Shown here: positions 22,062-33,967 of the stretch, piece by piece
Layout: each line of letters opens with the position of its first letter
Numbering within the stretch: position 1 is the first letter of the stretch
From: Puccinia triticina
Lineage: Eukaryota; Basidiomycota; Pucciniomycetes; Pucciniales; Pucciniaceae
Direction of reading: 5' to 3'
Length of the DNA: 64,000 nt
Assembly: GCF_026914185.1 (NCBI RefSeq)
Contig: NC_070575.1
Coordinates: 2,418,001 to 2,482,000, forward strand
Made by a program: the position numbers and the translations under genes
The notes under the pieces: generated by a model
The model's database searches: none
Told to the model about the DNA's origin: nothing
What the model saw: only the letters and a program-made list of their open reading frames with translations

Positions 22062-23826
22062 CTATTCCTCATACAAGTTGTCCTCCTCGTCGTCGGGAGA
22101 CATTGATCTGATTGCATAACGCCTATACAAGCGCGGCACCCCCTCGCAAAGGTAGCGGGCCACTCCCGCAGGAAAATCCAACTGGATGAGCTGCAACTCG
22201 GTCGATGATCTGAAATATAGCCAGTCCCGGATCCCATGGAGCTCCAAGCGAAGGCGGGTGGCGCAGTCGGAATCCGGAATGTTTGCCTCGCGGAGGAACT
22301 CCTCCAACGTGATGCTCTCCAAGGCTGGACATTCAGGGAGAAGGGGCGCTGGAGTGTTCGGGAAGGCCGAGAACCGAGTGCTGATGGCCGAGGAGGGGAT
22401 ACCACTCACATCCGTACCAAAGGAGCCACTGCGCCCCAATGTTGAAGGGAGAGGATTCGCTAGAGAGGCCGGATCGGTGGTTGGGTCGTGCAAGGCCGGA
22501 TGGGTAATTGGGTTATGCGGCGCCGGATTGGTGTTTGGGCAGGTTGGAATGACTTCGATCTCATCCAGGTCACTATTGGTATTGCCAGATGGTGCTCGAC
22601 TGACGCCAACCATGACCGAGGTGGAGGAGATTGAAGAACAGAATGAGCTGACCCGCTTCGCGTGTTGCCCAACGGGTACTGTTGACTCGGCAGCCCTCTT
22701 GCTTGAAGGGGATATCTTCTTGCTTGGTTTGAGGGCGCCTGAGGTGTCTTTTTGCGGAGATTTGACGTTCAATCGCCAGACAAAGAGGTCCGAAGTTGGG
22801 GGGTGGTCGTAGTCAACCCCCGCTTCATTATTGACGATGGCCTGCGCCCATGCCCACAACTGCTTGAAGGGCAGGAGCATTGTGCGGGTCGGGTCCTCCG
22901 GGCAGGTAAACACAAGCGCCTGGGACTCCTGGCCTCTAACCATATGAGCTACACACTTCAATCGGATTTTGGCGACCACGGGGTTGATTGGATCCGTATC
23001 GGCTTTGGGCTGGTAGGGTGATTATCAGCATGCGGGATTTCTTTCCTCAAGAAATTGAGGAAAGAAAGACTCACATTGGCAGCCAGGCGGCGCTGTTTGC
23101 GCTCCAGAATTGCGCGTTCCTCCGGTGGCCCATATTTCAACTTCAACGCAGTGTTGATTTGGGCTTGCTGCAGACAGCCCAAACAATCAGTAATGATACA
23201 AGGTTAGTGGGCCAAAAAAGCAAGAAACAAACCTTTGCGCTATCCTTCTAGTCTTCGCAAGGGTCAACCATTGTAAGTTTGAAGGCCACCTTCTTATTGG
23301 GGGCAGCAGCTGCTGCCCTGGTGATCTCAGAGAAGTCGCTGGCATTTTTGACCTGAAAAAGGTGGGAGACCCCGTAGGTGGCGTGTCCGTAAATTGATCC
23401 GTACCAAGTGATATCGCCGAGGGCGTTCGACTCGTCTAGAAATTTCGCCAGGTTCTCCTTGTTTCCACAGATGTGGATGATGACCTGGTTTTGGAAGAGG
23501 CGCCACGATAACGCCTGGATATTCATCGCCAAGGGGCCAAGAGAGGGCTTGCAAACCATCTTCATCCACTGATTGGCTGGTGGGGCAGTGGTTCGACCCC
23601 GACTGGTTGGCGGTGGTTGATAGATGATGTTCTCAACGTAAAGGACGTAGTCAATGTGGACAGGGGTAACTCGGCAAGGCGGTGGGGCCTCTTGAACTTG
23701 GCCAGGTGGCGGGGCCTCTTGTGTCTTGGGAATCAACAACGATTCAGGGTTTGGGAGGTCTTCTGGGTGGTGATGATCCAATAAACAATCAGCTACAGGT
23801 GCAGGGGAATGAGAAAAAGGCTGCAA
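22062..23826 (-). pseudogene. Accessory gene of the mariner element, SAM-like C-terminus
   Basis: Minus-strand exons 23826-23233, 23167-23075 and 23009-22062 join in frame to 545 codons, with a single in-frame TAG at 23248-23250 where CAG is the likely ancestor. The N-terminal part has an Ala/Pro-rich stretch followed by a folded-looking segment (WRLFQNQVIIHICGNKENL, VKNASDFSEI, VAFKLTMVDPCED). The middle is Ser/Thr/Pro-rich and low complexity. The last 110 residues (LEEFLREANIP, LRLELHGIRDW, LIQLDFPAGVARYL) resemble a SAM-type helical domain. Function unknown. It starts near the right terminal repeat, as the transposase starts near the left one, so the repeats may act as paired promoters. 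Such a passenger is unusual for Tc1/mariner. Confidence 0.65.
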
Positions 23827-23889
23827 AATGCCTTACCCATTTTTCTCTGATTGCTGAATCAACCGGCGGATGGTGGGAGGAGGGAAAAA

Positions 23890-24187
23890 ATCTGAGGGGG
23901 GGGGGGGGGGGCGCTAGCCTCGATTTCAACGTTGGGCGTGGGGAATATCCGGGTCGGATTTGGCCGGCTGGGGTGAGGGCAATGGCGCCATCAAAGAGAC
24001 CCACGCCGTGGGGCCTGGCGCTTGCTGGCGATGGAGGGCGCTAGGGTCGTTGCGTGACTAGAGTACGTATGTAACCTGTGGGAACTGTGCAGATACTATC
24101 TGCACAGTTCCCGCAGCTTTGGCAAATCCAGAAGGAATTTCCAGCGGAAATTCCATCCAAAGAAGCCAAGCTTTTTCAGATTGGCTG
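23890..24187 (-). repeat. Mariner right terminal inverted repeat
   Basis: Inverted copy of 19546-19850, with a G homopolymer at its inner edge where the left copy has C. Likely promoter region for the accessory gene. Confidence 0.9.
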
Positions 24188-24189
24188 TA

Positions 24190-26843
24190 TCATCATGAAA
24201 CATCTGTAATATCATAGGACGGATTGCAAAAGGAACAAAAATACGATCTTTCAACCACCATAAACCTTGTTCAAATCGGAGCGGAGATTCTTCATCCTCT
24301 ACATCTCCTGCCGGCGGTTCGTTCCGATATGCTTTCCAAAGAATGTCTAACATCCTCCTTGATGGTTGACAAAACATATTATCAGCATTACATCCCGAAT
24401 CAATTATCTCATTCTCGATCTTATCCGTTGTATTTTCTAAGACAGATTCCTCAATTGTCAAAATTTCTTGATTTCCCGATTCCGTTAATTTCATTACATC
24501 CTGGTCCTTTTGAAACATAACCCTCTTTGAATCTTCTGACTTATCATCCACAACAAAATCTGGGCGCCGTGTTGCTGGATCTGCCGGATTGTTTCTACCT
24601 GACACATGCTGTATAACAAAATGAAATGAAGAAAGCTTTACTGCCCATCTTGCTTGTCGATCGGACAAGTTTTGATTATCCATGAAATACTTAAGATTTG
24701 CATGATCTGACATTACTATGACGGGTTCATTCGTGTCAATCAACCAAGCTCTCCCTTCTTCAAACGCTGATACAACCGCGTAAAGTTCCTGGTCATGTAC
24801 CTGCCAAAGAGATTCTCGAGGCATCAGCTTTCTAGAGAGGAAAGAAACTGAATGGAGATCCCCTTTCTCATCTGGTTGACACAAAACTCCCAATATGGCG
24901 TATTTCGAACTGTCTACAAACAAAATGTGTGGTTTAAAGAAATCAAAGTGCATCAACAGAGGTGCCTAAGTGAAGCATTTCTTTAAGAAGGAAAACGAGT
25001 GACAACACTCCTCTTTCTCTAAGTCTTTTGGAACATCCACTCCCTTTTTTGTCAACGCCGTGAGTGGCGCCGTTACCTCCAAAAATCTATGGATAAATTT
25101 CTGATAAATGTTAGCAAATCCTAGAAATTTTTGTAAGTGACAAACAGATTCCAGGTACGGCCATTGGACCACCGTATCCAACTTTGCCGGATCCATTTTA
25201 ATCCCTTCCGGTGATATGTCAAACCCTAAGAAGGAAACCTTGTCAACATAAAATGAGCATTTTTCCGGAGAAGCAAATAGAAAATTATCCTTGAGCCTAG
25301 ACAACACCTGCTGAACGTGTTCCGTGTGTTCTGCTTTAGTTTTCAAAAATATTAAAATATTGTCAATGTAAACAAAACAAGAGACATGTAAGAATTCCCG
25401 TAAAACATGTTGAATGAATCTTTGAAAGCATGCCGGAGCATTTGCCAGCCCGAACGGCATGACCAGATACTCATACAATCCCCACGGAGTTCTGAATTCT
25501 GTTTTCCACTCATGACCTTCTTTTACCCTTAACAAGTTAAACGCCGCCTTGAGATCAATTTTTGAAAAAAACTTGCATCCCTGCAATTGATTTAACAGCT
25601 GTCCCAATATGGGAATTGGGTAACTGTCTTGTACCGTTAAAGTATTCAAACCTCGGTAATCCACACAAGGACGCGGTTTCTTACCCGGAACTCTTACAAA
25701 AAAGATTGGCGCCACTGCGCTTGATGAAGACACTCGAATAAAACCTTTTTTCAAATTTTCATCAATATATTCTTTCAGCTGTGCTAACTCTACAACGGAT
25801 AAATTGTATAACCCCCCAAACGGAGGAATGGCTCCTTCCCGTAAGTCAATGGAAATATCCATGTCCCTATGCGGAGGGAGGGTGCAATTATCCTGTGGAA
25901 AAAAAACGTTAGCAAATTGTTCAAATTCCGATGGCAAATGGAAAGGGTTTTCAGAAACAGAAGCGATACATGAATAGGAGTAAACTTTACCTTCAAGTCC
26001 CTCTCCAAGATCCAAAGAATCAATGACAAAGACTTGAGTCGACCCTAATGTGAAACGATGGCCATGCTCCATGCTCCCCAACGCGCTCCAGGTTTGGCAA
26101 TCCAACCAAGGCAACCCAAAGATTGTGTCTACTGATCCCAATCGAGTGATTCCAAAAGTACTGTTGAACTGTACCGGTTGATTGTCGATCAACGAGAGTG
26201 TGATTTTACCGGCCCAATTGTGAGTGACCGTCCCCCCTACTCCTGGTTGTCCGTCGAATCCAACACACTTGATAGCCGTCTTGCGCCTGTGGGAAGAAAG
26301 TCAATTTTCTCGAATGAACCGATTGCTGATGAAATTTGCCATGGATCCTGTGTCCACAAGAACCGACGCGATCACTGAATTCAAACCCAAAGTCCGAAAT
26401 GATACCGGAATCAGAATCCTCCCCGCCTTTGAACAATCCAATCGCACTTGAACCGTAGCCACCGGAATCACATTGTCTTCATCTTGAGGTTCATTGTATC
26501 CCATTTGAGCATTCAAAATCGTCCCCGGCGCTGAAACCCCTGCCGGCTCGGCTCCTACCGGACTGTCAACTACACTGTTCCAATCCCAGCTAGGATGTTG
26601 AGGGATTTGCGGTGCTGGAGGTGGTCCTTCGGGATACAGAGGTAGCTTTTGAACACTACTCTCCCCAGGCGGTTGAATTCCAAAAGAGATCTCAGCCACT
26701 TGCTGCGGAACCACATTTTGATATTGATTGACAAATTTCTTTTGGGCCGCTCCCAAAACTCCCATGTTAGGAAAATTATAAGCATTAATGTGATATGGAG
26801 GACTCGTTTGCTGTAAACAACAAAAACAAACTCGTTGCGCCAT
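24190..26843 (-). pseudogene. Gypsy protease, reverse transcriptase and RNase H
   Basis: Three open segments in the same frame. Protease (26843-26304): LVDTGSMANFIS holds the active-site DTG. Reverse transcriptase (26300-24969): QDSYPIPILGQLL, FSKIDLKAAF, and LVMPFGLANAPACFQ are standard; the catalytic box reads VYIDNILIF instead of YIDD, so the second Asp is lost. RNase H (24956 onward): ILFVDSSKYAILG, DQELYAVV and MSDHANLKYF supply the acidic residues. Stops are TGA at 26301 and TAG at 24966. The end is cut by the mariner element. Even without the stops, the enzyme would not polymerise. Confidence 0.9.
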
Positions 26844-26894
26844 ACAGACCGTACGAAAAAGGGCCTCAAACTTTTGCTCCGGTGTTTGAGCAGC

Positions 26895-28061
26895 TCAATA
26901 AGTTGACGTGGCGTCGATATCCATGGCGTCTAGAGCCCGAACCAAAGTATTTGGGTGTTGATAGAAATGGGTGGGTGGATGGTGGACTGGAAAGGAAGAA
27001 GACTGCCCGTGCTTTCCTTTTTTCTTCTGCTTTCTTCTTGCCAAATTTTCAATCTGTTGAGCCGCACTGAGAGCCATGCTCATCTTTGTTGCCAAATTAG
27101 GAGTTGTCAGCCATGCATCCGACATTGCCTGATCCACAATGTCTTCATTCAACCCTTCTACATATTTCTCAATCATCGCCTCCTCCGTGTTAACCACCAA
27201 ATGACACAATGATTGATAGTGCACATTGTACTCAGCTACCGTTCGATTTCCTTGAACGCAGGCCTCCAGATTTTGTTTCGCCGTTTCTCCCGCAAATTTG
27301 TCCCCGAAAGCCTCGACCAATCCCTTTTCAAAGGCCCGTACCGTCAGCAACATGGGATGTAGGAATGGAAGCCAATTTAAATCCGCATATTGATTGAAGA
27401 CCTTCTGAGCTCTGGCGTTAGTGAGAATGAGCGAGTTGTACCAGTCTTCCGCAGGACTGGAACTTTGATTTGCGTCCGAAGGCTTGAAACCAAAGTGTTG
27501 AGAAATCCACACAATCATCCGTGCTTGGGATGAGAAGAAGGCTTCGCGAGGATATAGATAATCACGAATTAGCTGGAGAAAACGTGACAACTGTTGCGGG
27601 TCACCGGAGAACCATAGCTCAGTAATCTTAGGTGGCTCCAGGTAAACTAAATTATGACCCTGGCCTCCTCCCATATCCACCGGATGTTCATGCGATGGAA
27701 AAGGCATTGGTCGTCCTTGCTGAGGATTTCCGCCCGCCAACTGATACGTCTCCCCTTGTCGCAATTGAGGCATTGGTGCCGCCGGATTTGGAACAAAGGC
27801 GAACCGAGAAAAATTCGGAGCCCCCGCCGGTGGTGCCGCTGGAGCCTCTTCAAATTCAACTGGAGGAGGGGGAGGATGTTGTCGTAGATTTGTATCCTTC
27901 ATGATTGCAATCAGCTGTTCCAACCCTGACGCCATTCGCCCTACTTGCTTGTCCAGACCGTCCAATTGTTGCTCCTGCGACATCAATTGTTGATGCTTTT
28001 CACCCATTTGAGGGTTTGACGTGGACTGAGATTGTTGGTCTCCCGAGGTGTTGTGATCCAT
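26895..28061 (-). pseudogene. Gypsy Gag-like protein
   Basis: A 388-residue frame that forms the capsid-like core (LWFSGDPQQLSRFLQLI, WYNSLI, FEKGLVEAFGD, YVEGLNEDIVDQAM). The start is Gln-rich with a Pro run. A TGA at 26895 ends it, but the same frame continues into AAQTPEQKFEAL and a zinc-knuckle-like RVCFCCLQ...YHINAYNFP whose last Cys is missing. The ancestral product was therefore probably one Gag-Pol polyprotein. Confidence 0.85.
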
Positions 28062-28669
28062 TTGCCGCTGTGTAAAGGTAGGAGAGGAACAAGAAGCAAC
28101 AGAGTTAATAATACTATTAACTTGCGAATGAAGAAGCTCGGTGTCTGAGGAAATTTGTTGAGCCTGTTGTCGAATTTGGGAATGTAGAAGTCGAGATCAA
28201 GAGAGATATTGATTGTTCGGCCGGTATCGCACCGCTTGGGAATGAAAAGAGGCGACCCGCGTGGGAGATAAACTCGTGGAAGATTGTGGGAGATGAGGGA
28301 GATTCTGTCGGCCAAAGTCTCTCGCCTGCGAGTTTTCAGGAAGATCCGAAATACTACTGCTTTGTCAAAGTGGAGATGGGACTGCCGGGAGATGTTGTTT
28401 TTGCGGGGAAGTGGTCGGTGAGAACCACTGCTGAGAATTACTAGACGAAGAAGGGGAAGGAGACCCTGAACGGTCCAAATCCCCGTTGAGAAAGGTATCT
28501 GGAGAGTATGACGGAATGGTGATGGATGATACGAAGTGTGCGTATGTAGGAAATTTGAACTATATCAACCTAATCTATGACTTTGTCTGTGACAAAAACT
28601 ATAACTATAACTGTATACTAATATTTTATACTCTACTACTGTCGAGTGATTTTGATGAGAGATTTATAA

Positions 28670-29068
28670 TGTAAAGAACACGGCCTTTTTCACTTCAAAA
28701 CCCTAGAACTTTTACTCTTTTCTGTGTTTTGGACTTTTATCTGTTTCTTAACTTCTGACATGTAACTTGAGATAACTTATATTTATAGCAAAGATTTTGT
28801 GATGATAAGGAAAAATAACAAAATAAATCTCTTAAAGAAAAAGGGAAATTACAACAATTCTTTTGACAATATATATATGAAAATAAATTTAGAGTTTGAG
28901 AGAACATCTTTAAGGTGTAGAAACTATAACAATGATTGATCCTTTGTTGTTGTCTAATGAGCGCATCCCTTGATCCGTGCGCGTTGCGTAGAACTTTCGT
29001 AGATAATAGAACCTTTTATCTTGATTTTTTGAACTTTTTGTTTCATGGTTTCCAACCTGAGTTTGACA
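28670..29068 (-). repeat. Gypsy 5' LTR
   Basis: 399 bp partner of 17825-18223, with 11 differences, 10 of them transitions. CCTGA follows immediately at 29069-29073. Confidence 0.95.
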
Positions 29069-29172
29069 CCTGAGCTCTTTGTTGAAGCAGTTGGCTTCCT
29101 GCAGTTCAAGGTTGAACTAGGAGTAGGAAGCAGATAGTCAGTTCTCAACCTGTCGTGTCTTGTCTTTTTTGA
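29069..29172 (-). pseudogene. ATG13-like fragment, 5' side of the gypsy insertion
   Basis: On the minus strand the sequence reads FNLELQEANCFNKELR just before the LTR, like the start of the fungal Atg13 HORMA domain. It would continue into the fragment at 17824-17470 once the gypsy and one CCTGA are removed, though a frame change is also needed. Very short, so tentative. Confidence 0.45.
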
Positions 29173-29240
29173 GAGGTTTGTTGCTCACCGATTCGTCTTT
29201 AAGCTGTGTATGGGCGAGGGGACGGGTGGGGTGGGAGGAA

Positions 29241-29345
29241 CTAGGTCTTGAGGAGCTGGATGAGCGGGGCGATATACATCTCATCTTCTGGCATTTTGGT
29301 TGCTGGCGGCGCTGCGGAGGCGTCTGGAGCCGATGAGCGGCAAGC
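29241..29345 (-). pseudogene. Possible second ATG13-like C-terminal fragment
   Basis: The minus-strand frame ends MPEDEMYIAPLIQLLKT, resembling PEDE...LIQLLESP at 17500-17560. If both are Atg13-derived, two gene fragments lie in tandem. Only about 20 residues support this. Confidence 0.3.
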
Positions 29346-29439
29346 GGCGGACGAAAGAGCCTGCGGATTTGGCGGTTGGCTGCCTGGCCGCGGGGATGCG
29401 AGCGGCGCGTCGGCTGCCCTGTCGGGACCGGGCTTTGCA

Positions 29440-29695
29440 GGGATCATACCTACACAGCGGGGGTACTTCCTGCCCCGCCCGTTTGTGGAACCGACGAGAG
29501 GAGGGTAATCCGTGGAGCCGACAAGTATCGGCTTGGTAACCCCTTGGTAAGCTCGTCGGTTCCACAAAACAGGTTTTTTCCACGTGGAACCGATGGGCTT
29601 CACACTTTCCCCTGTCGGTCCCACGATGTCCCTTCCTGGCACGCGTGGAGACCACGTCAGCTCGTTGCTCACGTCGGTTCCACGGCATTTTTCTT
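29440..29695. repeat. GTCGGTTCCAC motif array
   Basis: The motif and its complement occur about six times within 250 bp, often next to each other as hairpins. It is related in inverted orientation to 16219-16262. Confidence 0.6.
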
Positions 29696-30787
29696 TTTTT
29701 TACTTCCAGCCAAGACCACCTCAGGCTGGTCCTGAGGTTTTTAAAGTCCGACAAAACTTGATTTTGAAGAGAGGACAAAAAAACTTGAAAAAAAAAACTC
29801 AAGAAAAAAACCTATTGCAAACCCAATTGCAAACCATTGTTTGGGGGGTTGATACCGTGTGAAGAAGCGTAGTACAGGAATGTGAAATGGCTGCGTTGTG
29901 TGGGACTCCCTGCCCTTGTTATGGGTTTGAGTCCCACTGGGGACATTTTTTAACGGGCTACTCCCGCTAAATTTTTCAGGCCCGCCTACGTGGCCATGTG
30001 GATTCCACGGGTACACATCTGTAAGTATCCGTGGAATCCTCGGGGCCATCACAAGGTGCCCCCGTGATCCACTTGGTGGAGGGCACATGAATGTGTGGAC
30101 CTCCAGCCGCTGGTCCGACCTTGCGCGCGGCTACCACATGGAGTCCTCGTGGATTCTGCGTGATTTCCCCGTGGATGGACTCCCCGGGTGTAGAGGTGGG
30201 ACTTGTGCTATAACCTGCAGCGGCGCAGCTGCTGTAGCCTCCAGTATATACATGTTTTTGAGAGCAAGTATCACGGGTATACCACCTCGGATACCGCTGG
30301 TACCCGCCCAGGCAGTACCGGGTGGGGTACCGGGTGCCATCTTTTGGTCAAAAATTCACCCTGTACCCGGACCCGCAACGGGTACCTGGGTCCCAAACGC
30401 CATCCTTACTGATGTTGCAACTATCACATATTGGGTATAATGCCATTTGTTTGCTGTGGAAGAGGAATTTGTTCAAAAGGACGTGTCCTGGGCATAGTTG
30501 ATGAAATAATTTGGAAAGGTGAAATTCCAATGGGGGTCAGTTTGGGTGTCCTGGTGTCTTGTTGAGTAATTTTGCACTCATTATTTGCATGCTGTGGTAT
30601 GCTTTGTGGTTACCCATCTAGCCCATTTCAAAAATTTCTTTTTTTCTCATATGCACACTCACAAATCAACCAATCCGGCAGCACCACTGGATTCTATGGC
30701 CAAAACTACAAAGGACACCATGGGCAACACACTTTACACCCCTCTGGACCAGAATTTACAACCCCTTCAAGACACAATCAGTCATTT
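29696..30787. other. Gene-free stretch with GTGGATTCCAC-type motifs
   Basis: Motifs such as GTGGATTCCACG and GTGGAATCC continue to about 30190. A B-box-like GGGTTTGAGTCCC followed by a T run sits at 29930, without an A box. No gene seen. Confidence 0.4.
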
Positions 30788-30832
30788 ACATACACACAAA
30801 CACCCCTGAGTAGGGGGTGTTTGTGTGTATTC
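30786..30832. repeat. Hairpin of ACACACAAACACCCC and complement
   Basis: Fifteen-base arms around a six-base loop, next to the end of the LINE 3' region. It could act as an end structure of that element. Confidence 0.6.
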
Positions 30833-31364
30833 ATGTAATCTGTTACATGAACCACACTTACCCAGGACCATGTAATCCGTTACATGGACCACTCTGACAA
30901 CTTGTCCACCCTTTTACATATACATTACATCATCAGCTGCACTCGTGAAATTGTGCTATGCACACGTCATGCAGTGTCATGCAGTGCCATGCAGTGCTAT
31001 GCAGTGTTATGCTCACTTAATGCAGGTTAATGCAGTCTTTGCAGGTGCATGTAGACTAATGTAATAGGGGCTGCAGTCTGACAGTTAACAGATGACATCA
31101 TGCAGGATCATGCAGGTGTCAAGCTAGGAAAAACCCCACATGCAGCTTGCAGATGACATCATGACAGGATGACAGCATGTGACCATGACATCATTTGACA
31201 GGGCAGGCCAGCTGAAACCTCTCAGCTCCTCTTTCTGACTAGCAAAATTCCCTCATATGACATCATGACCTCATGTGACGTGTCAATCACCAGCCAAAAT
31301 ACCTCATTTGTAGCCTTCAGGGCAGCTAAAACACCTCATTCTCTTGTTCCCCTGGGGCTAAAAT

Positions 31365-31450
31365 TTCTCACTCTTTTCTATTTAAGGAGGCTCTCCTCCC
31401 CCCAGTTGTAATTTCTCTCAGAAAACCACTTGCACTCAGCTTACCCCATA
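31365..31450 (+). promoter_or_regulatory. Antisense TATA cassette in the LINE 3' region
   Basis: CTATTTAAGGAGG followed by a C/T-rich leader and TTTCTCTCAG points against the LINE. Similar cassettes lie at 34545 (CTATATAAGGAGG), 48255 (TATAAAAGGAG) and, inverted, near 50085 and 58620. A looser one is at 49420. Repetition of TATA plus leader suggests a real start-site module. Confidence 0.45.
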
Positions 31451-33967
31451 ACAGTACAACACTTGCTCACTCTACAGTATTAGCCCCACTATATTGTGGC
31501 TTTAACCTTATTACATAACAATTGCATACATATCACAGCTCTTTTACATTGCTCACTCACCATTAGCCCCTCTGTCAGGGTGTTCCACAACCCCCTTACC
31601 ACAACACATGGATCATATCAACTTACAAATCACTAAGCACCAGTTACATCACCCATATTCCCTTAGCCACCTCCTCAATTTAGGCTATCTTTTGATACAC
31701 CTCCACTATCACTACATAAAACATTCCAATCCAAGATTGGGGGGATTTTTTTAGTGTCTAGTGACCCAGGAAAGGCAGAGTTTCCCTCATTCATCCCTTT
31801 CTGCACTCAGCAAAAGGTTCTCAGGAACACTTTTGAGCTTTACAATGCTGTAGTCAATGGGTAGCGTTGGGGTCTGGTCCTTGCATTCCTTGCTTGCTAA
31901 TGGGTCCGCCTCCTTGTTGCCCTGCACTCTGAAGTGTCTTGGGTACCACCAGACACAGGCAGGGATGTTAGAGGGGATTGTTGAGAATAATTAGAGGAGT
32001 TGAATGAATAGGTACTGCCCGGGTTTGGGGGCAGTGGCTTTGGTCAGTCTGTTTATTGCTGCCTGACTATCCAACAGGATAGTGATTTTGTTTGCCTTCC
32101 CTTTTCCCACCAATTCCAGCCCCAGTTCAATGCCTAGCAGTGGTCTGACAACCTCACATTCAAATTTTGATGCTTGTCCACTGTTTTGAAGAATTGGGTG
32201 TCAGTGGCAGTTGCTGCAGCCCCAAGACCTTTTTCTGGGTGGACAGATCTATCCATGAAGATAAAGAATTAGCTCCCCAATGTGTGTGCTATCATTGCTT
32301 CAACCTTTTCCCTTTCTTCACTCTTTGAATGTTGTCCTACGTATTTATGTGGTTGCCCTACCATCTTTGCCCATGGCGGGAATTTGGGTATGATGTAACA
32401 AATCTGCTCCAGATTTTTGTCACACAAAGTCAGCAATTTTTCTGTTTGAATGTTTGCTTCAGCCGGTTTGGGAACCAGCTCCGTCCCCCTTCACTTTCCA
32501 TCCTCATCTGTAGTTCTATGCAGGATGGCGCCACTGCTGCTTGTGTGGCCTTTTCTAAGAAGTAGTTTGTGATTTGATTCTTGGCAGGTTGTTTCAAGAT
32601 GTTTGAAAGTTTGATGCTGAATGAGATAGGCAATTGGGGAGGACTTCAGAGCCCCTGTTGTGAACCTTGCTGCTTGGTTTTTGATCAGCTTCAGCAGGCC
32701 AGCAACTTTGCCTCTGTTTTGCTCAGTGTACCAGATCTGTGCGCCGTATAGCACCCTTGGCTTGAGGACCGCCAAGATCAGTAGTCCGCACTCACTTTCT
32801 TTGATGCCCCAGGTTGCCTTTTCAATTTTATGTCCCATTATCTGGTCCGCTTTCTTCTTTACTTGTCCAATATGTTTGCAAAAAGTCAACTTATCATCAA
32901 CCCAGACTCCAAGCCACTTCACTTCTGCCAGTGGCAGCAGACAAGCCAAGTCAAACAACAAATTGGACTTAGCTGTGTGAGTGTTTGTGAAAACTATATA
33001 TTGTGCCTTTGCACTATCAAATATGGCTCCATAGGACTTTCCCCAGGCTAGCAACCTGTCTTCCAGTTTCCCAAGCCGCTCCTTTGCTCCCTCCAGTGCT
33101 TTGTGGGCTTTCATATGGACCACGTTGTCAATGAAACCTAAGGAAACCTGGTCCGCTTCAAATGCAAACAATTTGATTATCAAATCACTGCTGTAGATGA
33201 TGTACAGAATTACAGAGACGGGGGACCCTTGGTGGAGCCCTTTTTCCACTGCAAATTCCTTTGAGATAAAATTGGCCAGCTTCAACCGGGTTGAGCTACC
33301 CTGCAGGAAACGGGCCATCACCTTCCACAAATACATAGGGCAACCCTTTGCCCACAGGGAGTGGACAATTTGCTCTGGGTATACCAAGGGGTATGCCAAT
33401 TTGACATCCAGAAATAGTGCCGTCACCACCTTGCCCTATTTCCATTTCCGTTTAATCCACATAGTTAGTGCCATCATCACGTCTTTGCTGCATTTCCCGT
33501 GCCTGCCACCCATGTGTCTGTCTGGCAAAATATTTTTGGTTTCCACCCAGAATATTAGCATATTTTCAATGATATTCTTGAGTAATTTACTAGTGTTACT
33601 TAGCAGCACAATTGGGTGGTAGGCCCCCAGTAGTGTGTAGTCAGGCTTATTGAACTTTCTAAGAATTGCTGTTGTTGCTGTCTTTCACACTGTTTAGAAG
33701 TAGTCCAAATTGATGCATTTGTCCATCAGTGTACTGGTGAGGGCGGGTGCCAAGCTGTTAGAAATGAAACTCAGCAATTTGTTTGGGATCCTTTTGGGTT
33801 CCACTGCCTCCTTTTTTGCCAAGCCTTCCAGGACACTTTGCATCTCCTCCTTGGTGATTGCCAGGTACACAGCAAAACCCGAGTCCTCCTGCGGGGGTAT
33901 ATTGCTGAGATCACAGGTAATTTCCACTACAGATGTTCCTGCAAAGAGAAGTTCAGCCTGATCCTAT

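Larger units (their letters stand above)
19546..24187 (+). mobile_element. Tc1/mariner-superfamily transposon with two genes, 4642 bp
   Basis: The ends are CAGCCAATC and GATTGGCTG, flanked by TA on both sides (19544-19545 and 24188-24189). Removing the element and one TA restores the gypsy frame as FHDDISAGHVG, which proves the boundaries. Terminal inverted repeats are about 300 bp, long for this superfamily. Inside are a DDE transposase gene on the plus strand and a second, unrelated gene on the minus strand, convergent. Confidence 0.92.
17825..29068 (-). mobile_element. Ty3/gypsy chromovirus-type LTR retrotransposon, 11.2 kb with insert
   Basis: Two 399 bp LTRs (17825-18223 and 28670-29068) start TGTAAAG and end TTTGACA in window orientation. 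The element is flanked by CCTGA on both sides, a 5 bp target duplication. Order on the minus strand is gag, protease, reverse transcriptase, RNase H, integrase and chromodomain. All parts lie in one reading frame, interrupted by three stop codons and by the Tc1/mariner element at 19546-24187. Without the insert it is about 6.6 kb. The LTRs differ at 11 of 399 sites. I could not define the primer-binding site. Confidence 0.95.

Noticed and set aside
19729..24004. Short frames starting MGLFDGAIALT at both ends of the mariner element
   Set aside because: They are the same sequence in the two terminal repeats; probably leader, not a separate protein.
29925..29960. Possible tRNA or SINE from GGGTTTGAGTCCC plus a T run
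   Set aside because: B-box-like match only; no A box and no acceptor-stem pairing.
30087..30440. Overlapping frames of about 117 codons
   Set aside because: Three frames are open at once over motif-rich sequence; none has a domain.
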